Source: Mesorhizobium sp. INR15 | Lineage (GTDB): Bacteria > Pseudomonadota > Alphaproteobacteria > Rhizobiales > Rhizobiaceae | Assembly (NCBI RefSeq): GCF_015500075.1 | Contig: NZ_CP045496.1 | Coordinates: 1,488,001-1,552,000, forward strand | Reading direction: 5' to 3' | DNA length: 64,000 nucleotides | Part shown: in pieces, positions 24,986 to 33,417 of the stretch | Layout of the letters: each line of letters opens with the position of its first letter | Position numbering within the stretch: the stretch's first letter is position 1 | Program-made: the position numbers and the translations under genes | Notes under the pieces: generated by a model | The model's input: only the letters and a program-made list of their open reading frames with translations | Told to the model about the DNA's origin: nothing | Database searches by the model: none

Positions 24986-25759
24986 ATGAAATGGCTCAAG
25001 TCGCTCATCGTCGTCGGAACGCTGCAGGCTCTGGCTGTCACCGCCGGCCATGCCGGCGCCAATCTTGATCAGATCAAGCAGGCGGGTACCATCAAGGTCG
25101 GCACGGAAGGCACCTATGCGCCCTTCACCTATCATGACGCTTCCGGCGCTTTGGCTGGCTTCGACGTCGAAATCGCCAAGGCGATCGGCGATAAGCTCGG
25201 CGTCAAGGTAGAGTTCCTCGAAGGCAAGTGGGATGGGCTGATCGCCGGTCTCGACGCCAACCGCTATGACGCCGTCATCAATGAGGTCGGCATCACCGAC
25301 GCGCGCAAGGCCAAGTATGATTTCTCGGATCCTTATATCGCCTCGAAGGCGGTGTTGATCGTGCGCGGCGACAACGCCGACATCAAGACGTTCGCCGATC
25401 TCAAGGGCAAGAAGTCGGCACAGTCGCTGACCTCGAATTTTGGCAAGCTGGCGGAAAGCAACGGCGCCGCGCTCGTCGGCACGGACGGTTTCGACCAGTC
25501 GATCCAGCTGCTGCTGACCGGCCGCGCCGATGCGACCATCAACGATAGCCTCTCCTTCCTCGACTTCAAGAAGCACAAGCCCGATGCCGATGTGAAGATC
25601 GCCGCGCAGGAAGACAACGCCGACTATTCCGGCGTCATCGTGCGCAAGGGCGATCCGGAACTGGTCGCCGCGATCAACAAGGCACTGGCCGACATCAAGG
25701 CCGACGGCACCTACAAGAAGATCGCCGACACCTATTTCGGCCAAGACGTTTCGAAGTAG
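24986..25759 (+). CDS. Amino-acid ABC transporter substrate-binding protein (cystine-like)
   Basis: 257 residues with a signal peptide (KWLKSLIVVGTLQALAVTAG, cleavage near AGAN). The family-3 solute-binding fold is seen in IKVGTEGTYAPFTYHD, DVEIAKAIGDKLGVKVEFLE and the ligand-site Arg-Asp segment NEVGITDARKAKYDFSDPYI. It most resembles cystine/diaminopimelate binders (FliY/TcyJ), but specificity cannot be fixed from sequence alone. It is first of three genes for a complete importer. 130 bases separate it from the permease. Confidence 0.88.
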   Translation: MKWLKSLIVVGTLQALAVTAGHAGANLDQIKQAGTIKVGTEGTYAPFTYHDASGALAGFDVEIAKAIGDKLGVKVEFLEGKWDGLIAGLDANRYDAVINEVGITDARKAKYDFSDPYIASKAVLIVRGDNADIKTFADLKGKKSAQSLTSNFGKLAESNGAALVGTDGFDQSIQLLLTGRADATINDSLSFLDFKKHKPDADVKIAAQEDNADYSGVIVRKGDPELVAAINKALADIKADGTYKKIADTYFGQDVSK

Positions 25760-25889
25760 TTTCATAGGCTGGGCCGGTTGCCGGCCCACGCGACATGCCG
25801 AGCGGCGAGCTGTCTTTGACGGCTTGCCGCTTTTGGCGTGATATGGGCCATAGCCGCGTGTGGAACGGCGATAGCAGGAGAGGTCTTTC

Positions 25890-26570
25890 GTGCCGCACTG
25901 GCTGCAACTGATGCTGGAGTCGCTGCCCTCGCTGTTGTGGGCGGCGCTGATCTTTACCGTGCCGCTGACGCTGCTGTCCTTCGTCCTCGGGCTGACCGTC
26001 GGGCTGAGCGCGGCACTGCTGCGATTGTTCGGTTCAAAGCCACTGGTCATGGTGGTGCGCTTCTATGTCTGGATCTTTCGCGGCACGCCGCTTCTGGTGC
26101 AGCTATTCCTGATTTTCTACGGCCTGCCATCGGCCGGCATATTGCTCGACGCATTCACCGCAGCGCTGATCGGCTTCACCTTGAATATCGGCGCCTACAC
26201 GTCGGAAATCATTCGGGCGGCCATAGGCTCGGTGCCGAAGGGCCAATGGGAAGCGGCCTATTCAATCGGCATGACCTGGAGCCAAGCGATGCGGCGCACC
26301 ATCCTGCCGCAGGCTGGTCGGGTCGCCGTGCCGCCGCTTTCCAACACCTTCATCTCGCTGGTCAAGGACACGTCGCTCGCCGCCGCCATCACCGTGCCGG
26401 AGATGTTCCAGGCGGCGCAACGCATCGTCGCCACCACCTATGAGCCGCTGATCCTCTATGTCGAAGCGGCGATCCTTTATCTGGCGCTGAGTTCGGTGCT
26501 GTCGGCCTTGCAGACGCGGCTGGAGACGCGGCTCAACCGCTATGGCGGCTTCCTGGAGGCGCGCTCATGA
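25890..26570 (+). CDS. Amino-acid ABC transporter permease (cystine-like)
   Basis: 226 residues, with about five membrane helices and the HisM-type EAA loop SVPKGQWEAAYSIGMTWSQA. GTG start with ribosome site AGGAGAGG (about 25876-25883). The N-terminal segment SLPSLLWAALIFTVPLTLLS and overall similarity to YecS/TcyL support an L-cystine or polar amino-acid importer. Its stop overlaps the ATPase start (ATGA at 26567-26570). Confidence 0.9.
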   Translation: MPHWLQLMLESLPSLLWAALIFTVPLTLLSFVLGLTVGLSAALLRLFGSKPLVMVVRFYVWIFRGTPLLVQLFLIFYGLPSAGILLDAFTAALIGFTLNIGAYTSEIIRAAIGSVPKGQWEAAYSIGMTWSQAMRRTILPQAGRVAVPPLSNTFISLVKDTSLAAAITVPEMFQAAQRIVATTYEPLILYVEAAILYLALSSVLSALQTRLETRLNRYGGFLEARS

Positions 26571-27340
26571 TCGGGCTCAGCAACATCGAAAAGCGGTTCG
26601 GCGACAATGTTGTCCTGAAGGGCGTGACGGTGACGATCGCGGAAGGCAGTGTTACCGCCCTTGTTGGCCCGTCCGGGGGTGGCAAGAGCACGCTTTTGCG
26701 CTGCATCAACCTCTTGGAGATCCCAACGTCCGGGACGGTGCGGATCGGCGACGAGACGCTCGAGTTCCGCCCGGGCGGCAAGGTGGCGAGCCGGGACGTC
26801 CAGCGTCTGCGCCTACAGACCGGCATGGTGTTCCAGAACTTCCAGTTGTTCCCGCATCGCACTGCCATCGAGAATGTCATGGAAGGGCTGGTCACGGTGC
26901 TGAAATGGCCGGCGGAGAAGGCGCGCGAGCGGGCGATGGCGTTGCTGGAGAAGGTCGGCATGGCGCACAAGGCGGATGCCTGGCCGGCGACCCTGTCTGG
27001 CGGCCAGCAACAGCGCGTGGCGATCGCCCGGGCGCTTGCGCCGTCGCCAAAGGTGCTGCTGTGCGACGAGCCGACCTCGGCGCTCGATCCGGAACTGGCG
27101 CAGGAAGTGGTCGATGTGCTAGGCAAGCTCGCCAGCGAAGGCACGACCATGGTGATGGCGACGCATGATCTGCGGCTGGCCTCCAAGATCGCGCAGGAGG
27201 TGGTGTTTCTCGACGCCGGTGTCGTTGTCGAGAAGGGACCGGCGGCCGTGCTGTTCGGCAATCCGGAGCAGCAGCGGACCAAGCGCTTCATCGCGACACT
27301 GAAGCAAGAGGCGGGCGAGGAAGCCGGTGGTCAGGGGTAG
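26567..27340 (+). CDS. Amino-acid ABC transporter ATP-binding protein (cystine-like)
   Basis: 257 residues, polar amino-acid type: Walker A GPSGGGKSTLLRCINLLE, Q-loop FQNFQLFPH, signature LSGGQQQRVAIARALA, Walker B LLCDEPTSALDPEL and switch His in ATHDLRLASK. It starts within the stop codon of the permease gene. It powers uptake by the preceding binding protein and permease. Confidence 0.93.
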   Translation: MIGLSNIEKRFGDNVVLKGVTVTIAEGSVTALVGPSGGGKSTLLRCINLLEIPTSGTVRIGDETLEFRPGGKVASRDVQRLRLQTGMVFQNFQLFPHRTAIENVMEGLVTVLKWPAEKARERAMALLEKVGMAHKADAWPATLSGGQQQRVAIARALAPSPKVLLCDEPTSALDPELAQEVVDVLGKLASEGTTMVMATHDLRLASKIAQEVVFLDAGVVVEKGPAAVLFGNPEQQRTKRFIATLKQEAGEEAGGQG

Positions 27341-27380
27341 ATAAGATCTCCTCGTAGGCTTGCGCCGCCCCTCAAGACAA

Positions 27381-27408
27381 AAAAACCCGGCGCGAGGCCG
27401 GGTTTTCT
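27381..27408. terminator. Bidirectional terminator between the ABC operon and carD
   Basis: AAAAAACCCGGC, loop GCGA, GGCCGGGTTTTC: an 8-bp stem with A-rich left and T-rich right flanks between convergent genes. Confidence 0.85.
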
Positions 27409-27428
27409 GAAAATCAAATGCGAGAAAT

Positions 27429-28010
27429 TCAGGCAGCTTCTTCCTGCTCGGCTTCCTCATTGTCGGCCTTGGCGCCGCGCTTCGGACCCTTGTTGAGGTT
27501 GATCTCGATCAGGCGAACAGCTTCGGTTTCCGACATGCGGTTGACGGCCGCGATCTCGCGGGCCATGCGGTCGAGTGCCGCTTCGTAAAGCTGACGCTCG
27601 GAATAGGACTGCTCCGGCTGGTTGTCGGCGCGGTAGAGGTCGCGGACAACTTCCGAGATCGAGATCAGGTCGCCGGAATTGATCTTCGCATCATATTCCT
27701 GGGCGCGGCGCGACCACATGGTGCGCTTGACGCGGGCGCGGCCCTGCACGACCTTCAGCGCGCGCTCGACATAATCCTCTTCCGACAGCTTGCGCATGCC
27801 GATGGAGGTCGCCTTAGCGACCGGCACCTTCAGGCGCATCTTGTCCTTCTGGAAATCGATGACGAAGAGTTCCAGCTTGTGCCCGGCAACTTCCTGCTCG
27901 TCGATCGAGATGATCTGGCCGACGCCATGCGCCGGATACACGATGTACTCGCCGGTCTTGAAACCATGACGCGCTGCGGGGGACTTCTTCTGCGGGGTGA
28001 TTGTTGCCAT
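27429..28010 (-). CDS. carD: CarD-family transcriptional regulator
   Basis: 193 residues. The N-terminal Tudor-like RNA-polymerase-interaction domain includes GEYIVYPAHGVGQIISIDEQ. The helical DNA-backbone domain contains the WSRRAQEYDAKINSGDLISI stretch, with the conserved Trp in TMWSRRAQ. The C-terminus is acidic/basic low-complexity. CarD proteins stabilise the open promoter complex, notably at rRNA promoters. It lies downstream of fdxA on the same strand but after 367 bases, so it has its own promoter. Confidence 0.95.
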   Translation of the reverse strand: MATITPQKKSPAARHGFKTGEYIVYPAHGVGQIISIDEQEVAGHKLELFVIDFQKDKMRLKVPVAKATSIGMRKLSEEDYVERALKVVQGRARVKRTMWSRRAQEYDAKINSGDLISISEVVRDLYRADNQPEQSYSERQLYEAALDRMAREIAAVNRMSETEAVRLIEINLNKGPKRGAKADNEEAEQEEAA

Positions 28011-28377
28011 TACGCCCTGAACTCCTTGTTGTAGCGCCGGCGTCCTGCCGGCCCGAACTCGCGCGATCGGGGACGCCGATCGTTAGCCGCACAACAGATG
28101 ATCCCACCGGAAAAGCCGGGACCGGCAAACCGCGTATTGCGACCGCCAGGCCCAGATTGCTCTGGTCCGAATGGGATTTTCACCTTTCAGTGATTTGGGG
28201 CGTCTGCGCCATAAATCGACGTTGTGTCACCGGCATGTTTCGTTGATGTAACACAAAAAGTCGGAAGAATCAAGGTTTTGCCGCACACGCGAAGGCCACA
28301 CGTGATCGCCGCCTGTCAAGGCGGTTAATGTGTCATGCCTCTTACGCAGCGTTATGCCGAGGCAATTGACCGTTCTG
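28011..28377. other. Intergenic region upstream of carD
   Basis: 367 bases without a credible gene. It contains an imperfect dyad, TTGTGT-C-AC (28222-28230) with GT-A-ACACAA (28248-28256), across an 18-bp centre. No T-run follows on the minus strand, so I do not call it the fdxA terminator. The carD promoter must lie in the left half. Confidence 0.6.
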
Positions 28378-28716
28378 TCAGTCGCCGTCGCCAGGCTCCG
28401 CCGAGAAGTATTTCTCGAATTTGCCAGCCTCGCCATCGAAGGATTTGGCGTCAGCCGGCGGCTCTTTCTTGGCGGTGATGTTGGGCCATTTCTCGGCGTA
28501 TTCGGTGTTGACCTGCAGCCATTTGTCGAGACCCGGCTCCGTGTCGGGCTTGATCGCGTCGGCCGGGCATTCCGGCTCGCAGACGCCACAGTCGATGCAT
28601 TCGTCGGGATGAATGACGAGCATGTTCTCGCCTTCGTAGAAACAGTCGACCGGACAGACCTCGATGCAGTCCATGTATTTGCATTTAATACAATTGTCGG
28701 TCACGACATAGGTCAT
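28378..28716 (-). CDS. fdxA: Seven-iron ferredoxin (3Fe-4S/4Fe-4S)
   Basis: 112 residues. The N-terminal motif NCIKCKYMDCIEVCPVDCF and the second motif CIDCGVCEPECP supply the ligands for one [3Fe-4S] and one [4Fe-4S] cluster, as in Azotobacter ferredoxin I-type proteins. The C-terminal extension (KWLQVNTEYAEKWPNITAKK) is typical of the alphaproteobacterial FdxA. The start at 28716 begins MTYVVTDNCIKC. It is a low-potential electron carrier in the cytoplasm. The S4-domain gene lies upstream on the same strand. Confidence 0.95.
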   Translation of the reverse strand: MTYVVTDNCIKCKYMDCIEVCPVDCFYEGENMLVIHPDECIDCGVCEPECPADAIKPDTEPGLDKWLQVNTEYAEKWPNITAKKEPPADAKSFDGEAGKFEKYFSAEPGDGD

Positions 28717-28865
28717 CGGTCGGCTCCGGGACGTCCCATTTTTGTTGGGCTTTTTCCGTGAGGTAACGCCTTTGCCCGCCGCTTGCAAGGGCAGCCGTTC
28801 CCCGCGGCATCGGCGTTTGCGGAATGGAATTCCAGACCGCTGGCAGAGCAGGGGCCTGGCATGGC

Positions 28866-29264
28866 TCAATCCTCGCCAAGCAATCGGTCGGTCTGGCGGC
28901 GTTCTCTCTTGGTCGGGCGGCCACTTCCGGCTTCGCGCAGCCCCGCAATCGCATCGGGAGGAGCTTCGCCCTTCGGCGCCGGTGGTGGCGACATGTCCTC
29001 ATAGAGGGTGCGCGCCTCCTCGGCCGGGCCGCGCCGTGCGCCTGGATTCAGCACCTTCCAGATGAAAATCCGCCGTTCAAGCGTGATGGTCAGCACATCA
29101 CCTGGCTTGACCATATCGGACGCCTGCGCTGCTTTGTCGCGATTGATGCGGACGCGTCCGGAGACAACAAGTTTCGCCGCCAGCGAGCGTGATTTAACAG
29201 CGCGCGAGAAGAACAACCATTTGTCGATGCGCTGGCGGTCCCTCGAGACGATTGGGGCAACCAT
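28866..29264 (-). CDS. S4-domain RNA-binding protein (HslR-like)
   Basis: 132 residues. The S4 domain occupies the first ~65 residues (RQRIDKWLFFSRAVKSRSLA, then VSGRVRINRD). It is followed by a charged tail with RPTKRERRQTDRL. HslR in E. coli is a heat-shock protein that binds stalled 50S-peptidyl-tRNA. It lies 14 bases after the helicase gene on the same strand, so it is probably translated from the same transcript. Confidence 0.9.
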   Translation of the reverse strand: MVAPIVSRDRQRIDKWLFFSRAVKSRSLAAKLVVSGRVRINRDKAAQASDMVKPGDVLTITLERRIFIWKVLNPGARRGPAEEARTLYEDMSPPPAPKGEAPPDAIAGLREAGSGRPTKRERRQTDRLLGED

Positions 29265-29278
29265 CGAACCCGGCTGGC

Positions 29279-32200
29279 CTACTTCTTCAACTGGTCGCGC
29301 AAGGCGGCGAGCTTGGCGAAGGGCGAGTCCGGATCGAAACGTACCGGGCGCTCCTCGCGCGGCTTTGGCTGGAAGGCAGGCTTTCCGCCGCGATCGGGGC
29401 CACCACCCTTGCCATCCGGCCTGCCAGCCTTCCAGTCGGGCCGGCCTTCGCGGCGGTCGGGTCGGTCGCCTTGCGGCCTGCCGTCGCGCCGCTGTTCGCC
29501 TTCGGCCTGCGGCTTGGGCTTGAACTTCGAGCGGTCAAAGCGTGGCTTGCCGGCACCGTCCCGCCGCCCTTCATGGGCAGGCCGATCCGAGGGCGACGCC
29601 GGCGCTGGTGTGCCGGAAGCATCCGCCGGCGCATCGGTGCGGCCACGCGCGGCCTGGCCGTTGCGCGGACGGTTGTTGTTCCTGCGGTTGTCGTCGCGAT
29701 GGCGTGGGCGCTGGTCGAAACGGCCCTGACGCCACAACAGGATGGGCTTTGGCGCTTCCACTTCAGGGACTGTCTCGCCGTCGGTGGCCTCCGCCACCAG
29801 AGCGGGCTCCAAAGCCTCTGCTGCGGGCGTGGCGTCTGACGTGGGCTCGGCCGGTGCCGTATCCTCAGCCGGTGCCACGGCTGCGATCTCGGCGGCTTCA
29901 GGCTCTGCCTGCGGTTCAAGCGGCGCGGGCTCGTCGGCTTCTGCTGCTGCCTCGGCTAATGTCGCTTCTTCCTGGATAGCTTCGGCTTGAACGTCCGCCG
30001 GTTCGTCGGCAGCAGGTTCCGGCGCAACGTCCGCGACGATCTCGGCGGGCGCTTCCACTGCCGTTTCCGCAACGACTGCGTCCGCTGCCAGCTCCGAATC
30101 TTCGGCCGGGGCCTCTGATGCGGCTTGTGCCGCTGCGTCTTCAGCTGCCTTGGCCTGCTCGGCGCGGGCTGCCTCTTCGGCGGCAAATTTCGCAGCCGCT
30201 GCTTCGCCGGCCGCGTTGTCCTGCGCCTCAAGCCGGGCCTTGACCTCCGCCGGTGGCTTCGGTTCGGCGCGATAGCCGAGACCCTTCAGGATTTCTTCCA
30301 TGTCGTCGGCGGTGGCGCCGAGGATCGACATCATTGGCGGCGTCACCATGAAGGACTGGCCGTCATAGGCGCCGTCGGGGCGCTGTCCGAGACCGGGCTT
30401 CCAGTTGGTCGCGGGGCGGATCAGGTCGGCGAGGCGTTCCAGAATATCGATGCGTACGGCGCGGCGGCCGAGGTTTCGGTAGCCGGCCAGCTTGTAGAAA
30501 GCCTTGTCGAAGGCTGGGTCGATGACCACCGAGGTGCGGCCGGAGGCGAGAGCGTGAACCACGTCGCCGAAACCGGGCTTGTCCTTGCCGTCGTTCTTCA
30601 GCGCCCACAGCAGCGTCACCAGACCAGCCGGAGCCGGCTTGATCAGCGTCGGCACGAAGACGTGGTAGGCGCCAAAGCGGACTCCGAGACGGCGAAGGGC
30701 TGCACGGCCCTCCTGGTCGAGCGACTTCATTTCCTCGGCGATGTCGCGGCGATTGATCAGGCCGTAGTTCTCGACCAGCTGGAAAGCGATGCCACGGCCG
30801 ATGCCGGAAATCTGGTCGGCATTCTTGAGGTCGACCAGCGGCTTCAGCAGCGACTCGACCTGGAAATTGACGAAGCGTTCCGCCCGCGCCGCGACCTTGT
30901 CGCGTGCCGGGCCGGTCAACTGCTCGTCGGCCAGCAGCACAAGGCGGGGCTTGAGGACCTCGTCGCCCGAGACCAGCGTACCGATCGGCGCGCCGATCCA
31001 GCGCAGCACGCCATCCGAGCCCAGCGCGATGTCGCCATTGGCCGAGGCGCCGAAGCGTTCGGCGCGCGCCTCGAATTCGGCGGCCAGCGCCTTTTGCGCG
31101 GCCGTGCGCACGGCCTTGGCGTCTTCGCCGCCGGCGCTCTGGTCGGCTGTAAAGCGGAACCCTTGCAGCTCGCCAACATGATGGCCTTCGACAAGGACGG
31201 TTCCGGTAGGGCTTATTTCGGCTTCAGGCATGGTATTTTCTCTAAGGCGCCGCATGAGGACGGAAGTCCTGCGGTCTACGAAGCGTTTCGTCAACCGCTC
31301 ATGCAGCGCATCCGACAATCTGTCTTCAATTTCTCGCGTCTTTTCCTGCCAGTGTGCCTGATCGGCCAGCCAGCCCGGCCGGTTCGACACGAATGTCCAG
31401 GTGCGGATCTGAGCAATGCGGTGCGAAAGCGTATCAATATCGCCCTCGGTGGTGTCAGCGCGGCGCACCTGTTCGGCCATGTAATTCTCGTCGACATGAC
31501 CATGTCTGGCGAGGTCCATGTAGATCGAGGCGATCAGGTCGGCATGCTGGGCGGGTGCGATCTTGCGATAGTCCGGAAGCGCGCAGGCTTCCCACAGCAG
31601 CGCCACGCGCTTGGCATTGGTGGCGAGCGCGCGGATGTCCTCGTCGCGCGACAGATATTCCAGCGCCTGTGCATCGACGGCGGGCAGTGCTCGCGTCAGG
31701 CCTTCGACCGGGGCATTGGTTTCGATCGAGCGCTTCAGCGTGTCGAGGCTGGCGAAGTCGAAATGCGCGGTGCGCCACTGCAAAACCTTCACCGGCTCGA
31801 AATCATGGCCTTCGATCTTCTTGATCAGGTCTTCGTCGAGCGGATCGACCTGGCCAGTGACGCCGAAGGTGCCGTCGCGCAGATGCCGTCCGGCGCGTCC
31901 AGCGATCTGGCCAAGCTCGGCCGCTGTCAGATTGCGATACTGATAGCCGTCGAACTTGCGGTTCTGGGCGAAGGCGACGTGATCGAGATCAAGGTTCAGG
32001 CCCATGCCGATGGCGTCGGTGGCAATGAGATAGTCGACGTCGCCCGACTGGAACAGCGCCACCTGTGCGTTGCGGGTACGCGGCGAGAGCGCGCCCAGCA
32101 CGACAGCAGCACCACCTTGCTGGCGGCGGATCAGTTCGGCGATGGCGTAGACCTCATCGGCCGAGAAGGCGACGATCGCGGTGCGGCGCGGCAGGCGTGT

Positions 32201-32710
32201 CAGCTTCTTCGAGCCGGCATAGGCGAGATGCGACAGCCGTGGCCGCGTTACCACCGACACGCCCCTCAACAGGCGTTGGAGGATGCCCTGCATGGTGGCC
32301 GCACCAAGCAGGAGCGTCTCCTGTCTGCCGCGCAGATGCAGGATGCGGTCGGTGAAGATGTGACCGCGCTCGAGATCGCCAGCGAGCTGCACTTCGTCGA
32401 TGGCGACGAAGGCGGCATCGGTCTCGCGCGGCATCGCCTCCACGGTGCAGACTGAGTATCGGGCGCCGGGCGGCTGGATCTTCTCTTCACCGGTGATCAG
32501 CGCCACCTTGTGGGCGCCGACCTTTTCGCAGACACGCGTGTAAACCTCGCGCGCCAGCAATCTGAGTGGCAGGCCGATGATGCCGCTCTCATGCGCCACC
32601 ATGCGCTCGATGGCGAGATGCGTCTTGCCGGTGTTGGTCGGCCCCAACACGGCGGTGACGTCGCGGCCCGACAGGATCAGAGGCTCGGTGTGTTTGGGCT
32701 GGATGTTCAT
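29279..32710 (-). CDS. Suv3/MgpS-like ATP-dependent RNA helicase with long low-complexity tail
   Basis: 1143 residues. The helicase core has Walker A GPTNTGKTH (23-30), the unusual motif II DEVQ (Suv3 proteins have DEIQ rather than DEAD), and motif VI QIAGRAGRH, where the Gln and Arg contact nucleotide. A middle region of about 400 residues matches alphaproteobacterial MgpS-type helicases. From about 830 there is a very acidic Ala/Glu repeat region. The final ~130 residues are Arg/Gly/Asp-rich and basic, like an RNA-binding tail. Probably RNA turnover or ribosome-associated. It is followed by the S4 protein. Confidence 0.9.
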   Translation of the reverse strand: MNIQPKHTEPLILSGRDVTAVLGPTNTGKTHLAIERMVAHESGIIGLPLRLLAREVYTRVCEKVGAHKVALITGEEKIQPPGARYSVCTVEAMPRETDAAFVAIDEVQLAGDLERGHIFTDRILHLRGRQETLLLGAATMQGILQRLLRGVSVVTRPRLSHLAYAGSKKLTRLPRRTAIVAFSADEVYAIAELIRRQQGGAAVVLGALSPRTRNAQVALFQSGDVDYLIATDAIGMGLNLDLDHVAFAQNRKFDGYQYRNLTAAELGQIAGRAGRHLRDGTFGVTGQVDPLDEDLIKKIEGHDFEPVKVLQWRTAHFDFASLDTLKRSIETNAPVEGLTRALPAVDAQALEYLSRDEDIRALATNAKRVALLWEACALPDYRKIAPAQHADLIASIYMDLARHGHVDENYMAEQVRRADTTEGDIDTLSHRIAQIRTWTFVSNRPGWLADQAHWQEKTREIEDRLSDALHERLTKRFVDRRTSVLMRRLRENTMPEAEISPTGTVLVEGHHVGELQGFRFTADQSAGGEDAKAVRTAAQKALAAEFEARAERFGASANGDIALGSDGVLRWIGAPIGTLVSGDEVLKPRLVLLADEQLTGPARDKVAARAERFVNFQVESLLKPLVDLKNADQISGIGRGIAFQLVENYGLINRRDIAEEMKSLDQEGRAALRRLGVRFGAYHVFVPTLIKPAPAGLVTLLWALKNDGKDKPGFGDVVHALASGRTSVVIDPAFDKAFYKLAGYRNLGRRAVRIDILERLADLIRPATNWKPGLGQRPDGAYDGQSFMVTPPMMSILGATADDMEEILKGLGYRAEPKPPAEVKARLEAQDNAAGEAAAAKFAAEEAARAEQAKAAEDAAAQAASEAPAEDSELAADAVVAETAVEAPAEIVADVAPEPAADEPADVQAEAIQEEATLAEAAAEADEPAPLEPQAEPEAAEIAAVAPAEDTAPAEPTSDATPAAEALEPALVAEATDGETVPEVEAPKPILLWRQGRFDQRPRHRDDNRRNNNRPRNGQAARGRTDAPADASGTPAPASPSDRPAHEGRRDGAGKPRFDRSKFKPKPQAEGEQRRDGRPQGDRPDRREGRPDWKAGRPDGKGGGPDRGGKPAFQPKPREERPVRFDPDSPFAKLAALRDQLKK

Positions 32711-32889
32711 CAGCGTCGAAATAAGGCTTTCTGGCCTCTCATTGTCGGGAGCGCGCCTGCTCCGGCGCGTATGACAGGCGACACATAGGGATTTCGCACG
32801 CGAAGCGAAAGCGGAATGTTCCAGCGGTATCTCGATGGCATCGTTGTCAATCCGCGAAACGGTTGCTGATTAACGGATGGAACGAGTCT

Positions 32890-32941
32890 GGAACGAATCG
32901 GCGACGAATCAGTGACTCCAGCTGATTCAGGTTTTGTTCAC
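32890..32941 (+). repeat. Diverged direct repeat, copy A
   Basis: Begins GGAACGAATCGGCGACGAAT and ends TTTTGTTCAC. The matching copy is at 33163-33213, 273 bp further on. Confidence 0.5.
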
Positions 32942-33162
32942 GGCTACATGTGGATTTTATGGCTCGGACTCTCACCAGATGCTGAATCGTCGAACTGGCC
33001 CGTTTCATGCTAGAGTGGACTTGCCGTTAACCTATGCCGACGAACGGCAGGCGCCGCCTGGCTGCCATCGACCAAGATTATGAAATTGTTGATCTTTCCT
33101 AATCCGTGTTAACCGTTTGGCGGGCGATTCCGGGCTTGTTCATTAACCTTCCGGTCAAAGCC

Positions 33163-33213
33163 GGAACGAAATGGCGACGAATCAGCGATACGCCAATATT
33201 CCTGATTTGTTCA
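33163..33213 (+). repeat. Diverged direct repeat, copy B
   Basis: Begins GGAACGAAATGGCGACGAAT and ends GATTTGTTCAC. Its ends match copy A well and its middle poorly. Confidence 0.5.
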
Positions 33214-33368
33214 CCCCAATATCTTGTGTTGTGAACAGGTTTTCCACCGAGAATCCACAGGTTGCCAAGCGGCTTTCGCACAGAGCGGACGGCGGCTGTT
33301 AACTTCCGCGTGCCGGATTGGGTCAGCCGCGGCTGGGGCGCCTCCGGCCGACTGCCCCGCCAACGGAA

Positions 33369-33393
33369 AACGGGCTGGTTTTGCCAGCCCGTT
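33369..33393 (-). terminator. Terminator after phbB
   Basis: On the minus strand AACGGGCTGG, loop CAAAA, CCAGCCCGTT followed by TT: a perfect 10-bp stem 25 bases after the phbB stop. Confidence 0.85.
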
Positions 33394-33417
33394 GAAGCTC
33401 CGAGATGGTTTTCGGTC

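Larger units (their letters stand above)
32711..33417. other. 707-bp gene-free region with diverged direct repeats and DnaA-box-like cores
   Basis: No frame here looks like a gene. A ~52-bp segment at 32890-32941 recurs, diverged, at 33163-33213 (shared blocks GGAACGAA, GGCGACGAATCAG and TTTGTTCAC). TGTGGAT (about 32950-32956), TTTTCCAC (33241-33248) and ATCCACA (33253-33259) resemble the core of DnaA boxes. TGTTCAC (33207-33213) and GTGAACA (33232-33238) form a dyad. Several TTAAC half-sites are scattered through it. It lies upstream of the helicase gene and downstream of phbB, so part must be the helicase promoter. Confidence 0.55.

Noticed and set aside
28222..28256. Terminator of fdxA
   Set aside because: The TTGTGT/ACACAA dyad has a mismatch and an 18-base centre and is not followed by a T-run on the minus strand.
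30125..32455. A 776-codon plus-strand frame opposite the helicase
   Set aside because: Composition is typical of an antisense shadow, there is no ribosome site, and the helicase frame carries clear motifs.
32711..33417. Chromosomal replication origin
   Set aside because: DnaA-box-like cores are imperfect and few, and the usual Rhizobiales oriC neighbours are not here. Kept only as an unexplained region.
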